Shown: positions 50,109 through 64,000 of the stretch, one piece after another
Position numbering within the stretch: position 1 is the stretch's first letter
Layout of the letters: the number at the start of each line of letters is the position of its first letter
From: Eopsaltria australis
Taxonomy: Eukaryota; Chordata; Aves; Passeriformes; Petroicidae
Assembly: GCA_034509425.1 (NCBI GenBank)
Contig: JAVTVJ010000220.1
Location: forward strand, 3,107,501 to 3,171,500
DNA: 64,000 bases
Reading direction: 5' to 3'
Position numbers and translations under genes: made by a program
The notes under the pieces: generated by a model
The model's input: the letters and a program-made list of their open reading frames with translations, nothing else
What the model was told of the DNA's origin: nothing
Databases searched by the model: none

Positions 50109-53100
50109 AACAAGTTTTAAAATACAGTTTAATGCCTGTTTGTGCATTGAATATATTACGTGCAGTCAGGCGTATGAACCATTTGTTCAGAATAAATGCG
50201 GTAATTTCTTGGTGGATTTTACTCCCCTGTGTTAATTTCAAGCAAACTTGGGTAATGTTTTTAGCCAGAGAAGTCTGCCTCTTTATTTTTGATGTGGTTT
50301 CTGCTCTTACCACTCCCCTCTTTTCCTCACTTGGTGCAGCTCAGCTTTGCAGACAGCCAGGATCCAGCACACTCGTGTTGCTTGTGGAATATATGGAACA
50401 TTGGCTGTTCAGCGGGTGAGGAAGGAGCTGGCTCTGTTTAGGTGGAGCTGCTTTTCCTCCCCATCTTGCCAAAAAAGGCCAAGGCGGTTTGCAGGGCAAT
50501 CCAGCGTGTGGGCAGCAGCTCCAGCCACAAAAAGCTCCACTGTCCTGTCACAAGGCTGGGAATTTTGTATCATTTGAACCCAGCTGCAGTCTCACACCAC
50601 ATACTGAGGAAAATGCAAAGATAATCACAATATGAGGCACGAGCCACATTCCTTTCTTTGTTTTAGTTTTGCTTCCTTTCTGCTCTGAAAAAAAGCCTTT
50701 CATAACTGCAGTCTGTACTGAGGAGCCCATATAAAATTAATGGGAGTGTTTAAGAAGTGTTATGAACAAACTGCTTTTATAGTAAAACATCTTTATACAT
50801 TAATAACACTGTCATTTCTTAGATGTAGCGGTTGCATAAAACGGCAAAAAATCATGCTTTTCTGCATGCTCGACTTTGAGAAAATGATTACTGGTGCATT
50901 ATAAACCTGTTGATAAAGTTTTAGCAAGGACCATTTATTACAGCTACATTATAAATTCCTGGAAATAGGGAATTTTGAAAGTAATATGGATAGGCTGTTA
51001 GCTGTAATGACTCTGTGATATGTTGATATAATGATTTTGCTGCTGTATAAATGCTTGGAGGCTCCTTTTTTTTAAGCCAAAAAGGCTTTTATGAGAACAT
51101 AATATGTACTCGTGAAAAACTGTAATGGATATGGATATATACATTTTCCAGACCACCTAAAAGCATAATTAGCTCAATTTCTAAGAGGAAATTTCTGTGC
51201 ACCTTGTACTGATTGATGCAGAAAATAGCACACCTTCTTTAGAATAAATATATTTAAACATAAGGTAATGAACCCACTATTCCTAATTAATTTGGAATGT
51301 CTGATTAAAGATCAGTACTAGAAAAAATTAGACAAATAGGTATTTTTACACTGTAGAGTGTTTTCTGGGGAAAAAAATCTTTATTCACAAAGACTCCAAT
51401 TTTGTGTTAGACTTTGGTGTTTTTACTTTGTTCTGTTTTACATAAAGCTGGTCTGAATAATCAGGAAAAGACAGGCCCATGGAGTTGTCCTTACAGAAGT
51501 TTCTATAAGTCATAGTGGCAGGAAGCTCCATACTTAGTTGTGCCTAATGCCTTTTCCATAAAGGGATTCTAGGGATGTTAACTCTTAAAGTGAAAGCAAT
51601 TTTAAATTGGTAAAAATTCATAGAGATGCATAAATGTTTTTAAGCAGTGCTCATTATAGATAAGTCAGTGTCTTAATACTGTTTGACAGTTAATTTATGG
51701 TTGTTACCTCTGACACTACTTCACATTTCTGATATTTCTAATCTCTCCTCAAAATTGGAATTCTAATACTGGTTTTAATTAGAAAAGTTGACTTATCAAA
51801 GTGGCTTTGATTAAATGTGTATATAATCTTATATAATTATAATTTCATTTATAGAAAAGCGTGGAGTTATGTTTTGATTCAGCAGTGTTCTTTGTCCCTT
51901 TTTAAAGACAAAGTTTCTTCCTTTCTAGAAATGGTTATTTTCTGAGAGATTCCACTACAGGAATGACTGATGCATCCAGGGAAAATGTTTTATGTTACAG
52001 GTGGTCTTGCAGGAGGGAAAGGTCAGACTCTTGAGTTCCAGCCTCTGAGCTGGGGTGCACCACTTAGGAAAGAACTGATGGGCAAAACAGGCAGAAGTCA
52101 CTGAAACAAGTTAAGAGTCAATATAATTTTGAAGCTTACAAATAGTTTATTAAATGTGAGCAATTCTTGTGTGTGAAACGTCAACTTCTACATTTCGTTT
52201 CTTTGTAAGTACTTGGGAGGAGTCTCAAGAATGAAGGAAACTGCAAGTTAAATTTTGATGTTCTGTTAGGAGAGAGATTTGAAGCTTAATCTGGTGAAGG
52301 ATTTTGACCACTTGAGCATCTGAGAAAATTTGTTATCATCCCACACTGTAGATTCAAAGTTAGGAAATATTTACATTTCGAGCTGTTCCACTGGAGCCTA
52401 CAGTGTTACCTGCAAATTCCATCAGGCCTTTTGCAGGACTGAATATAAGAATTCAGTTCTGGTACTGTGAACATCTCCATTATCTTCCCAACAACTTTTA
52501 TGGGCCAGCTGACTGTGCTCACTGTCCTTGCAGAGAATCTCAGAATAATTTAGCAACATTCAGCTTTTCTGGTAACATCATTGCAAAGGAAACAAAGTTT
52601 GGGGTTTCACAGGAAATCATATGGCCTTATATCAAATTACAGGGGAAAAAAAGATGCCAAAACTTGAATAAATTTGCTCAGGACCTGGCCTTGGTACTGA
52701 TACTGGGTTCAATTTTGATCATAGCAATGTATTTTTAATTTTATTTAAATACTCTTTGGGCGTTTAAGATAAATTGAGGCTTAATGCAGCATATTCCAGT
52801 AACTGCAGCTTACTGTGCAAGCAAGTGCAGCATCTTGGTGTCTCTTCCTGTACCCACCTGCTTGCACTTTGTGGTGTGTTACTGACAAACCAGCACAATG
52901 TCAAGCAGAGGCCATGGATGTGTTTTGCCCTCATTTGGTGTCACGAGAGACGGCTGAAACAGTTTCAGTTCTAACCACAGACCTGAACATTATTGTTAAA
53001 TAATTAACATTGCTGCTTCTTCTCCGTCTAAATATTATTATTCTCACCTAAGTGTGTATCTTTTAAATGACCTCATCTGAGGAAGGATTTAAACTAAACA

Positions 53101-56100
53101 AAAGTCATCTATTCAGCCTAGAATTAACATTCTCACTTGGGGGAAATAACAGTGTAATTATATATTTATAATTATAATTGGTATAAGTATTAAAATTCTG
53201 AGCTAAGGAAAAATTTTTAGGTGTGCTGTTTGAAAGGGAATGTCCTGAAAATCATCTTAGGATACCCACACAAACAAAATTTGACCAAAAGAGCAAGCTG
53301 TTTGCAGCTTTGCTCTGGCTAGTCAGTGTAAGTATAATTCTTGTTAGAATTCAATAAAGTGTTTATTACTGAAGAAAAAATATCTCCTAGCAATTTGTAG
53401 CTAATTCTGAAATATTTTTAGTTTGGCAAATAAAATTAAAGTCAATTCTGTAGTAACTAATTTTTCCCTCTTACATTATTCCTAGAAGCTTTAAAAGAAT
53501 CACAATGATAATGTCAGAGACTCTTTTCATATTTGGTTCTGGTGTCTCCCTATTTAAAAGAGCAAATGGCAGTTTGGAGCTCAGATTGGGGTAGGAAAGG
53601 CTCGTGTGCAGGGAGAGCCATCAGATGTGCCCAGTTCTTCCTAAAAGCTGAAATACATTTGCACTCTCTCTAAAATGGTCATACCTACCTGTATGTTTCT
53701 TTCTGCCAATCTATTTTTTTTTCTTGCAACATTTTGTCTCCTGATAGTGATTTCAGTGAAATTTGAGGATATGCAGCACTTTCCAGGATGCATTGCTCAC
53801 CACCTCATGAAGTGGCTGCATTAGGGTCTTTCAGCTGGGGTTATAAATTGGGCCCTGCCAGAACAGCCTGAGTCCCTTGCAGCCCCTGCAGCTGATGGGT
53901 TGGGAATAGTCACAGATGGCACAACCTCTCTGTACATTTGTTTACATTGAAATGGGTGGCTTTAGAGATTCCTCTGACTGTAAGGTGCTCATCTGTCATG
54001 TAAAGCAGCTCTAAGAAATTATCTTTCTACTTCTAAAACATTCCCAAAGCATCAAGTTCATGCTTAGAATAACAATGGGGTGAAGGAGCTCACAACTTCT
54101 GCTGTAGTAGTATTAATGTTCGCAAATTTTTACAGACTTCTGGTAATACTAATTTAATTGAATTTAAAATAAAAATATATGTTCCATGGGAGCAGCTGAG
54201 GGTGGTTTATTTCTCACATGTTTTATTTCAGAATATTCATACAGCTGGCCACATCTTTTTTTTTCAAAATACTTAGAGTTTCCATCATAAAAAAAAATAA
54301 GGGAATTTATTATGTCATTTTGCTCTGCTGTGAGAAGATCTGGTATTGCCTCAGTTCTTGTCTGGTTCTTGGATTTACTGCAGGGACATACTTTTTTCTT
54401 TTCACAATGCACGTAATGTTTATGCTCTGCTGTGGTGTGGGTGGAGGGGGTGACAACAGCACTCTTAGCTGTCAGCTTACAGTGCAAACACCTCAAAACC
54501 TGAATTTTTTTTTCTCTGACAACATACTATGACATAAACTGACTTTGTTATTTCCATTTAGTCACGGTAGCTATGGCAGAAGCCAGGTCTATTTCTGTTT
54601 GTTTTATGATTAGTTACTGAGGGAAATTTGCAATATGCTACTTGCGTTATCTTTCCTTGTGTTGTCATGCTCCAATATTTTGTCCCTTTATCCCAGGTCC
54701 CCTGTACTTTAATTGGCCATCAGTCACGTCACAAATCCTTCCTTAACTTCATGTGGCCTCACTTTTTTTCTTGGATTTTTTCCCCTCTCTCTGTCCCTGT
54801 TTCCCCCCTATAATTCAGCAGTTAAAGCAAATATGTTTGATTTTCACTTTCTGAAGCACAGTGAATACATTCCCCTTCACTTCCAGCACAGTGAGCACAG
54901 TGTTCAGAAAGCAGTTTAAAAATAACAAATTGTGAAAGGACTTTCAGTGCTGAGGGGACCCAGTCCCTAAGATTCCGTTGGGTTTGGGTTCCCCATCTCC
55001 ACTTCAATGTTTAACCTCTGCAAAAGGAGAGTTTGGTTTCAAGGAGACTTGTGTTTATTTAAAGTCTAGAAGGAAGAGCTCCTAAACCAAGGGGAATTTC
55101 TCCCTGGCAGCCAGAACTCTCCCTCCATAAAAGGTTTGGAAGGGCAGTCTTTCTGCATTCTGTCACCAGCCTTTGGAAGGAAAATATTCTTTCATGCAGT
55201 CATAAAGCAATACACTTAACATTGCTTGTGAGACTCTGCTCTTGGTGGGGATGTCCTGCATCGACTGGAGATGACACCACGTGATCTGGGGGGTGAAGAT
55301 GTCCTTTCTGCTCACACTACATCTGCCGAGTTAGAAGATGGGGGCAGACTGCAGTGTATGAGACTAAAATGTGGAATACTATATTCATCTTTCTTGTAAG
55401 ATCTCAGTTCTTGCTCTTGGGCAAGTATTTGAAGTTGTAAAGACTTAAGAAATCCCACCCTTAACGTGTGAAGGAGTAGCAGTTCCTGAGAAACCGAAAG
55501 CTTTTGCTTTTACTTTTCTAGGATATAAAGGAACTAAGAGTATCTTAAACATAATCTCCAAACTGTATCACTGACGTGTTTCCTGTCCTATACAGTTCCT
55601 CTAGTGGGGTTAAGATTATCTGACAATGTCCATCCTTTAAAAGACTGGTTTTAGGCAATGCTTTGACCACACCACTGAACAGTATTTCATCATCCACCTC
55701 CCATTGGTTCAATGGGAATGAAGTACTTACTGGAAAACAGTCTTCACATTTTCTCTACTTAATGCCCAGCTTTATCACAAATTTCAGCTTCATTATACAT
55801 TTCAGCTTTCTGAGGACTTTTCCTAGATACAGTATTTTGCTTTGTGTAGTTCAAACGTTGTTAAAAAAGGTAAAACTAAAAGCTTTTCATTAGAACTGTA
55901 GCTTCACTATTTGAGTCTCTTGAATAAAACACTGCATATTCAAAGTAACATAAAGCACTTACCTTTTCAAGGCAATGTTCCACAGAAACAACAGGCTGAG
56001 CCTTTCACTGAGAAGTGTCAGATGAAATACAATTATTGTTTGGAGCTTATAGCCCTTTCTATTTCTGTAGAAAGCAGAGTGTGTATATTACAATAACTTC

Positions 56101-56631
56101 TTCAGCTGCTGTACATCACGATGAAAAATCCAGGCGCTTGCTGGCTAAAAAACATGCAGTTCTGTAAGGGAAACAGGAACTTGGCTGAAGTCATTCAAAT
56201 CATACACGTTGCATGTTTAGCAAACCTATGGTTTCATCATCATGTGACTTTAAAGTTCAGATTCTCCTCTGCAATGAGATATTTTAGAACAGAAAAGTAG
56301 TGTTTGTCCCTGCCATTTCTAAGTGTGTGAGGCCATCCAGTGGATTTTTTTTTCCTGTTCATGAAGTAATCCTACGCTCACTGGCCAGCCTTTGCAATTG
56401 CATTTTTTCCCAGTGCGCTGTTTGAAGTGCTAGAGGTCTAGAAAAGGAAAAGCCTGTGGAATAAATACCACACCACACCCTTTGCTTAATACAACAAAAT
56501 CTCAACACAAAGCAGGGCATGTCAAACCATTAAGATCCCTGCTTAAAAATAGATGTATTTCTATTTTTCCAAGGGTCCTGGCTCTTGGAATACTCCTGTT
56601 ATTTTATACATGCAATAAACTATTTTTTCAG
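50109..56631. other. Intronic DNA, nothing recognised
   Basis: AT-rich with scattered poly-A/T runs. It should include the promoter and 5' exon(s) of the GPCR-like gene, which I could not place. No repeat family was recognised and the frames are chance. Confidence 0.5.
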
Positions 56632-56778
56632 ATGCTCTGCAATGACCATGAGGTGTTAAAAGACAAGATTTTGAGTGTGAAGGATGTTTTGGGTCTGGCT
56701 CAGCATCAGTCAGTGACTATGCTGAATAGTATTCTTAAAACCTTGGATATAAATAAGCAAGAAAAGGTTGACTCATGA
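56632..56778 (+). other. Exon-like 48-codon frame after a 3' splice-site-like sequence
   Basis: ACTATTTTTTCAG at 56619-56631 is followed directly by ATG and 48 codons (MLCNDHEVLKDKILSVKDVL… ending QEKVDS) to TGA at 56776-56778. The peptide is amphipathic-helical and polar, unlike nearby chance frames. I do not recognise it. No AATAAA or strong donor follows closely. It might be an alternative exon of C7orf50, a relic, or chance. Confidence 0.2.
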
Positions 56779-59700
56779 GTTTTTTTTAGTGTAGCCTGAC
56801 TGTCTGGGATGTCTCGGTAGCATCATGTTTTCTCTTACCAGCTCATGGGGAAGGGCATTTCTGTTGCAATCTTTTAGCAACCTGCAATGCTTTTTGTGGG
56901 TTGAGAGGGTAATTTGTGACCAGTCTATCAGCACTCTGTTTTCATGGCTTCCCACTTGTATTTTAACAAGGCTCACTAAAAAACACGTAGAAACTGCCAA
57001 AACACTTTGAAGAAGTGAAATGAGACAAATGTATATGAGCCTACATTTCAAAATTGGAATTGTGGGTTACTTGGAGAAGGTATTTGAGCACTTGGTCTAA
57101 ATTTCCACCTGAAGGTTAGCACTACTGCTCCAAACACTCTTGAGACTGGAGATAGACTGGATGGAGGGTCTTGGGTTGCAGCAGTAGCTCAGAGACATTT
57201 CAGTTTTCAGGTTGAAGGTTCACATTCTTTGTGAAGGAACTGTCCTCCTAATCAGCTCTTTGGTAGTTCAGGGGCTCTGTGAATGTGATTTCCAGTGAGC
57301 TGTATTCAGAATACTGTAATTCACACTGAGCCTTTGGTTTTGATCATCATACATAGCGGTTGGTTGGACTGGGTAGGTTGTTTAGTGTTTCCCTTTTGTT
57401 TGCAGTAGTTCCTCCAAACTGTTACAGAAAGCCTTGGGCAAAGTGACAGTGTAGTGCAGGTGTTCTGTGCGTAGCAGTTCCCTGTGAGCTGCACCCTAAT
57501 CCAGGCTCATTCTGTTGACATTAAATTCTCATAGTTAAGAATGGTAAAGAAAAACTATGCAGTGATTACCAACCAGGTGATTCTTTTCTTTTTCTGTTGG
57601 TTTTTCAGTGAAGATGCAAATCTTATTCTTTCTAGGACTGAGGGCCGTGCAGAGAGCACACCAAGCTATGTAGGCATAGTGCAATGATTGTTTTTGAACT
57701 TACAGAAAAATTTCAGGAAGATTTTGGTCATCAACTTAACTTTCTAGCTTCCAGCATGGATCACTTGTGCACTTGAGGCAATGCTGAACAGCTGCAGCAT
57801 GGTTTTGTTGCTGTACTTTCCTCTGAAGTGCTTTGAACAGGTCTGATATTGATAATCTCAGGTCCTGCTGGGGGCAGAGGAAGGACTAAAATAATTTCTT
57901 TGCTGAGGGCCAGGAGCAAACTGCTGGGGGTTTATATCTTTTTGAATTTGCCTTGGGTGGGTGTACACAAGGCTATCTGGCTGTGCCCTTGGTGTTTATT
58001 AGTAAAATAAAGGCAAATAAATGCACCAATTGAAGGAATATTCAAAGCACTCTTTACAAAGGTTTCAGTGACTCTGAGTTAATGAGCAGTCGGTGAGCAA
58101 GGAGTAACTCCCGTGCAGATAAGCCCTGACACAGCAGTGTTGAGGCCACGTTTCCTGTTATTCAGTAACCTCGGGTCTGACAATGCATGGGCTGGGTGAG
58201 CAGAGCTCCAAGGGAACTTTCCTGCTAATGAGAAAATTGTATAAATAGAACCGGAAAAGTCAAAAGAGAGAAGCAGTTTCTTACACCTCCCATCTTTAAA
58301 AAGAAAAAGGAATCAAAGAGAAAGCTTCCATCTTTAAAATGCATTCACATTTACAGGCATTAGTTTATATTTTGTCTGAAATCTGTATTAAACTTCATTA
58401 TTCAGTGGGATTTAGGGAGCAAGAACATGTTTCCTTCTTGGAATCAGGTGCAAGTAGCACAACACAATTTCAGAACTGTACACAGATTGAGAGACTCGCT
58501 CATCAGAAAGCAGCACATTTTTCAGGCGGAGAAACTTGGCTATTGAGAAATTTATTCTTGCAAGGTGATGGAATAAATTGAAAGCCAGAGGAGAAATAGG
58601 GTTAGAAAATCCAAGTTTCCCAAATCTGTATTCTTTATTCTGTTTAAACTTCGCTGATTCCCATTTCTGCAATTCTGCCTCATCTACAGAAACAAAAGAA
58701 TTTTTGAGGTATGTTAAGAGCTCCTAGGTGGAGTTTTGGCAGCAGCTCGCCGTGCTGTTACTGTGACAGTTAATGTGTTAGTAAAAGAAAAGCAAAATAT
58801 TGCTGTTGTGTGACCAGCTGCGTCTTTACTTAGAAAAGACAATAAACCAGTTTGTTTAATTTGCTTAAAGGATCACAGGGTACAAGTCATATGAGAATAG
58901 TGGCAAGCAGACTAGTGCTCAGTTGGATAAAGGTTTCATAAAGCTGCAGAAAATGGTTAAGTAATTGTTTGGGATGATGCATAATGTCATAATTATTTTT
59001 ATTAGTGATTTATAGATTTATTATTTTTGGGTGAAATTTCTTAGCATGTATTAATTTACTTGCTGTCAGTGGAAAAGGTTGATGTGTGATAATGATGTTT
59101 TGGATAGGATGGAGGCAGGAAAGGTGAAGTTACAGAAGTGAAATAGTTGTGAGATGCTGTGCCAATATTTAGGGATTGGCTGATAACATGTACAGCCACT
59201 AACCACCTTCAGTGTGCTGTGGCAGGCAAAACTCGGGTTTACTTTTGAACACAACTGTTCATATGGCCACATAAATGTCTCCAGTACTGAGTGACAGATG
59301 TCGCTATAAAGAAAGCAGATGTGAATGACTTTTTTTTTTTTACCAGCACTAATAATTTCTCTTAATTGACCCATATTACTGATGTGTTTAGCAGAGCACA
59401 CATCCCTGACAGTAGATTTAATTTGGAGTGAAGGCTCTTTATCTCATATCTGTGTGTGCCAGATGAGAGAAACTTCTCTATCGTACCTAACAAACACCAT
59501 TCAATGTTTCTCTCTTGTGAGATGCTGCAGCCCTGGAGATTTCAGCCTTTTTACTCTCCAGCTTCAGGCAGATCTATCCTGTAGAGTATTATGGAGGTGG
59601 TGTCCTGCGTTTGCTTTATTTAAATTTTTGGTGAGGAGATGATCCTGTCTTTCTCACCTTCCTTCTGAGTCATCGTGATCAGTTGTTCAGCAAAGAGCTC

Positions 59701-62033
59701 AGCTGAGCATTAGAGCTCGTGTTTGCTTGGTGCTGCATCAAACAGCCACAAGGGTGACCAAGGATCCTGGACGCCAGAGGCTGCAGCAACCTGCAGTTAG
59801 TCCAAGGACTGGACTGGGTTCTCTGGAGTGGTGGTTTTTGTTAGGGAGCTAATCCTGCATGAGAAGCCCAGGGTTTATTTTCAGACCACACCGTTGTCTT
59901 CTTCTCTCAGTTAACAAATCTTTTCTTGCATTTTGGATGTAATGTTATTAAGGAAACCATGCCTGTGTAGAATGATAGGATAGTTTTGGAATATTAAATG
60001 ACTGTTATTGCCTATACCCCAGTGTATTATGATGAAAAGCAGTTGCTTTGTTACTGGAATTTTGAATCGTGCAATACACTGCAATTTGGTTTCAAAGATT
60101 TTTTCATCAACTGTATTTCCACCTTAAATTTTCTTATATTGTTGTTGTGTAAGAAAAAAATAACTTGAGTTATTTTGAGTGGGATATAAGCCACTGTGTT
60201 AGTCAAAGATTGCTTTGACTCTGTTTGGCTGAGCTTAAATATTGGAAGTTTTTCTTTGTGGCATTTTAAGACATTAAAGCCACTTACATTAATGCAATAC
60301 CTCAAAATTCCTGGGGGAAAAAACCCCTAATTTTTGAGAGGAACATCTGTTCTAAGGCTTTTGTTATATTGATGCACAGTTGTCAGTCACTCTGTAAAAC
60401 TGTTCTTGTGAAAGGCCTTGCTGTTAATTTTATGTTTGTTTAGCCTTACTTGACAGCAAGGAAATTTGTGTCCTTGATTAAAACACTGTAGAACATTAGG
60501 CCTTTGACATTAAAAAGTACACCCCTCCCCCAAAAACTCCAAACCCACCAAACCCCAAAACACGAGGGAAGTTGTACAGAGAACGAAGAATTGCTGGTTG
60601 GAAGAAAGTTAACGGAATTTTGTTTATAGATTGATTTTAGAATGAAAAAAACCTTGCATGGCTGTACTGTATTATATTCCCTGCATATTTGGTTTAGGAA
60701 AGGGTTTCTTGAGTGTGGTTTTTAAAATAGAATTCAGATGCTTATGCTTATTTATAAGGTACACGGAGCTATATGAAATTGTAAAATTTGATTGTTTTAC
60801 TCCATCTGCTTGGATGGGGTTAAGAAGCCCAGGCTGGTGATGTTTATCCATAAGCACTGGTTATTAATGATTACCTGCACCTCAGAGGCTGGTTGTAAAT
60901 CAGCATTTCTTCCTTTTCTCCTAGCACGGCCATGCTTGGGGCTGTGTGATTGCTGCCTTCACATCTCAGGGTTCCTTGCCTGTGGTTCACTATTAGTGAT
61001 TTTATTATGGGCTTATTGGAGCACTGTTTGTAATGTGAGTTGTTTTATAAATATAATTTTATTATTATTACTATACAGTAATATTTCTATCAATCACAAA
61101 ATAAATTCCTCAATACAGGTAAATCATCTGTGTAACTCAGCTACAACAGCTCAAAAATTGCCTGTATTTCAAAATAATATTCTACTAAAGGGTGGAAAAA
61201 AGCTTTTTCTAATGGCAAGTTTTAATAAGAGAGCTGGTCTCTGCACAGCACTGCAGGTGCTAGAATGGTTATTCAATTGCACATAGGCTGGACCTGAAAA
61301 ATTTCTGACTTCTCTCTTAATTAAGTAAGAAATCTATTTCATTGTGAACTAGTGAAACCATACTTAATTAGAAAGAATTACAATACTCTGGAGCTGAATG
61401 GGAATGGAACATCTTTGGTCTTTGAGCATCTTGTCAACCACAATGACTAGCAACAGATGTTTCATGAAACAATATAAGAAACATGTGCTTTTTAATAAGT
61501 ATTTCTTTGTTGTGAATAGTTAGACCTAGTAGCGTGGTTAAACGTCCTTCTATTAGGTTTGAAACCAAAATTAACCATTGTTGAGATTTGTTTCTTGCAA
61601 CAGAATTGTCTCTTGCCTGCCTCTCCCTCACAGCAGCAGTTGGTCGTACAAGTTGAGGTTAATTTTGTTTCCTCTAAATACTTGTAGCAATACCCTCACT
61701 GCCTGCAGGCAGGACCAGCTGTACAAATCTGTGTTTAAAGAGAAACTGGGACTGATTTTTTTCCCCCTAAAGATTAATTTAAATCTAACTAAATGTTACT
61801 GATCTTACTGCTTTGGGGAACTGAAAGAGCATTCTGGCAGTGACCACCAGATGGAGTTTCAAAAACAGCTTTGATAAACCAACACCAGAATTCATTTCAA
61901 AATGATCTTATAAAGACTTTAGAGATAAGAAGCAGTTGCAGAAATTCTACCAACTTCAAGATAAATTTTAACTTAAATTTACAGGTTTTGGGGAGCTAAA
62001 TTAGGCTTTTCAATTCACTTTGTAATTAGTAAT
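56779..62033. other. C7orf50: C7orf50 intron, nothing recognised
   Basis: AT-rich, with no supported exon or repeat. Poly-T runs (for example near 59331-59341) and short chance frames only. Confidence 0.5.
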
Positions 62034-62230
62034 TGTACTGGGTTTGCATGGCAGGGAGGGCCTACAGGGATGGCTCCCGTGAGAAGCTGCCAGAAACTTT
62101 TCCATGTCCAACAGATCCAATTCCAGCTGACCCCAGGATGGACCTGCCACTGGCCGAGGCTGAGCCCATCAGTGCCAGTGGCAGCACCTCTGGGATAATG
62201 TATTTAACAACAGGGAAAAAAGCGTGCAAG
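62034..62230 (+). mobile_element. Partial endogenous-retrovirus LTR
   Basis: Starts TGTACTGGGTTTGCATGGCA and continues with GAGAAGCTGCCAGAAAC, CCATGTCCAACAGA, GGATGGACCTGCCACTGGCC, GAGGCTGAGCCCATCAGTGC and GGATAATGTATTTAACA. I recognise this order of motifs from an abundant LTR family of bird genomes. Only the 5' portion, through the promoter region, is left; the 3' part of the LTR and any internal retroviral genes are absent. A 79-codon frame across it is a by-product. Confidence 0.75.
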
Positions 62231-64000
62231 CACTTCTTAAATCAGATGAAATGGATTCACTTCTGGTTATAAATCTTGCTTTAAAAAACTTTAGACAGAA
62301 AGGGTTTTTAAAAATACGATTCTATACTTAATTCATAAATACTCTGATGAGAATCCTGTGTTTTACAATCTTTTACTGTCAGGATTTGTAATAATATGGA
62401 AATTCTGCCTGCTGCAGACTGTGAATATTTTTGACAATTCTTGTGGATGTAATTTAAAGTGCCAGTTCTTTAGAAGGAAGGAATTTAAGGAAATCACATG
62501 AACTTTCAAGGTAAGGGAAGGACTTGGTGGGAAGAAAGTGGGATGACAAGGGAGATATTAGATCCTCTGCTCTCCTGATGGAAAAAGAATGTAGTCAGCA
62601 TATGTCAAAGTGTTTTGATACATAACGAAAAGCTAAAGGAAATTCAGCAGAGGAAACATTTCACACTTCAGATTTGTTGCCATGGCAGTCTGCACAGCTG
62701 GGTTTGTACCATTAGGTTGCTTTCACTTCGAAAAAATATTGCACGAGATATTCAAGAAATACGTGAGTTTTTGCTTATTAAGAAGCTACATAAATTAATC
62801 TAGGAGCAGATGTTTCAAATTCATCAGTGCGTTGAGCACTTCACAGCTGCAGAAACTTAGGCAAGAATCAATTCCTCTCTGAGTCCTCAGTGAACAGTGG
62901 AACTGAGAGTGGCACTTGGGTAGGTTCTGCTTTTCTTAGGTTTTCCCAGTCCTGTGCTGCTGCAGTGAAGCTCACGAGGTCTCCAGCCTTGACACTGGGC
63001 TGCTTTCATTTTTATTAAGCAGTGATAAATCGGGCATTACCTATGCACATACCCACAGCACAGAAACAATTGAACTGAATCTTAGTTTTAAACATGAGAA
63101 GAAACTTCCTTTTGAGGTTTGTGGTAGCAGTGTCATATTTTCTTTGCAACCTTGGGGCCTATTCTCCTGTTATATAGTAGTTGAAGGAATATTTTCTGTG
63201 ACTGCTCCAAAATGTGGTTGACTTCTGTGAAGTCTCTGTATTGACAGATAATGGCAGTCAGGTGCCATGTCAGCCTGGTTTGTACTCGTGTAAACATCTT
63301 GACTTTGTTGGACCTGATCAACCCTTTTTCCTTGCATTTATGTAGTTGTTCACCCTTCAAACCTGTGGGCTTGTGAACTTGCTGCTTATTAAATATGTTC
63401 TCACTGAAGATCCTTCAATCTGTGTTGTATATGAGGGGTTTAACTAATCCAGCTGAGAAACAGCCTTTTTGTTGGTTGTATCCAAAAGCTCTGTAGAATG
63501 AAGGATCAGGAAATCACTGTACTTGTTCAGAGATGCTGGCTCTCCTATTAAAGCAGCAGAAAACACCCTTTAAAACACTGTGTGGAAGTGAGGGCATCCT
63601 GTCAGATACTAGGCTTTGATTAAATGGTGTGATGTTGCAGCTTCCACACTGACAATTGCCATTTTCATTTATTTCTGACTGAGACTTAAAACTCAGGAGT
63701 GCCTTGGACTGAGGGGTTTTTTTACAGGGTTTACTAATAATCATTTTAAATAGAGTTTGCTGTCACTTGCTGTCTTCACAGAACACTGAAAGGGAACAAA
63801 TGAATAATTTTGAAATTTTAGCTAAGAAAATATTTTCGTATATGTAAACAAACTGATCCATGGGGAGTAATCTTTTGGCTATGTGCAGTGGTTACTGTGA
63901 ATGTGTTATAAGGTACCTTATATTCTTAAAAGCTGTGTTTTCTTTGGGATGCCAGAGGTGTGGGGTTTTTTATGTTGTTCTGAGAACCAAGAGGATTTCT
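62231..64000. other. C7orf50: C7orf50 intron, nothing recognised
   Basis: AT-rich to mixed. A 75-codon minus-strand frame at 63133-63360 has some polar-helix character but no splice or family support. The window ends within the intron. Confidence 0.5.

Noticed and set aside
25215..64000. mir-339, which lies in the C7orf50 intron of mammals
   Set aside because: I looked for the mature sequence and a hairpin around it and did not find either. The microRNA may be absent from birds or outside the window.

Overview
This window is nuclear DNA of a vertebrate, almost certainly a bird, and plausibly a songbird or other neoavian. Four things point there. The genes are spliced with GT-AG introns. Two CpG-island promoters are present. 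Interspersed repeats are sparse and consist mainly of CR1 3' ends closing in ATTCTGTG-type octamers. At about 62.0 kb there is an LTR fragment of a type I recognise from bird genomes. The gene order matches the human 7p22.3 block in inverted orientation: ZFAND2A and C7orf50 lie on one strand, and receptor genes lie antisense inside a large C7orf50 intron.

Layout. 1-17.1 kb is GC-rich, probably intergenic DNA upstream of ZFAND2A. It holds degenerate CR1 pieces, some AT-rich blocks that could be conserved regulatory DNA, and one convincing unidentified coding-like exon on the minus strand (about 7.26-7.63 kb). 17.2-20.5 kb is the complete ZFAND2A gene (+ strand, six coding exons, 175 codons), with a compact stress-type promoter. 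22.9-23.55 kb is a minisatellite of 42-bp units abutting a second CpG island (23.55-24.2 kb), the likely C7orf50 promoter. A lysine-rich first coding exon (25.05-25.21 kb) fits C7orf50. From there to the end of the window I see no further C7orf50 exon, and the AT-rich DNA is best read as one very large intron.

Inside that intron and antisense to it lie two intron-poor receptor genes. GPER1 (38.6-39.7 kb) is intact except for a stop that removes the last six residues of the usual tail. The second is an atypical seven-transmembrane receptor (49.0-50.1 kb), not GPR146, whose frame is broken by a 1-nt shift after TM1. Both coding exons are preceded by a 3' splice site, so both probably have upstream non-coding exons.

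I found no bacterial, phage, CRISPR or operon-type structure. The points most worth checking are the frameshifted receptor, the shortened GPER1 tail, the two alternative C-termini of ZFAND2A, the orphan exon at 7.4-7.6 kb, and the minisatellite beside the C7orf50 promoter.
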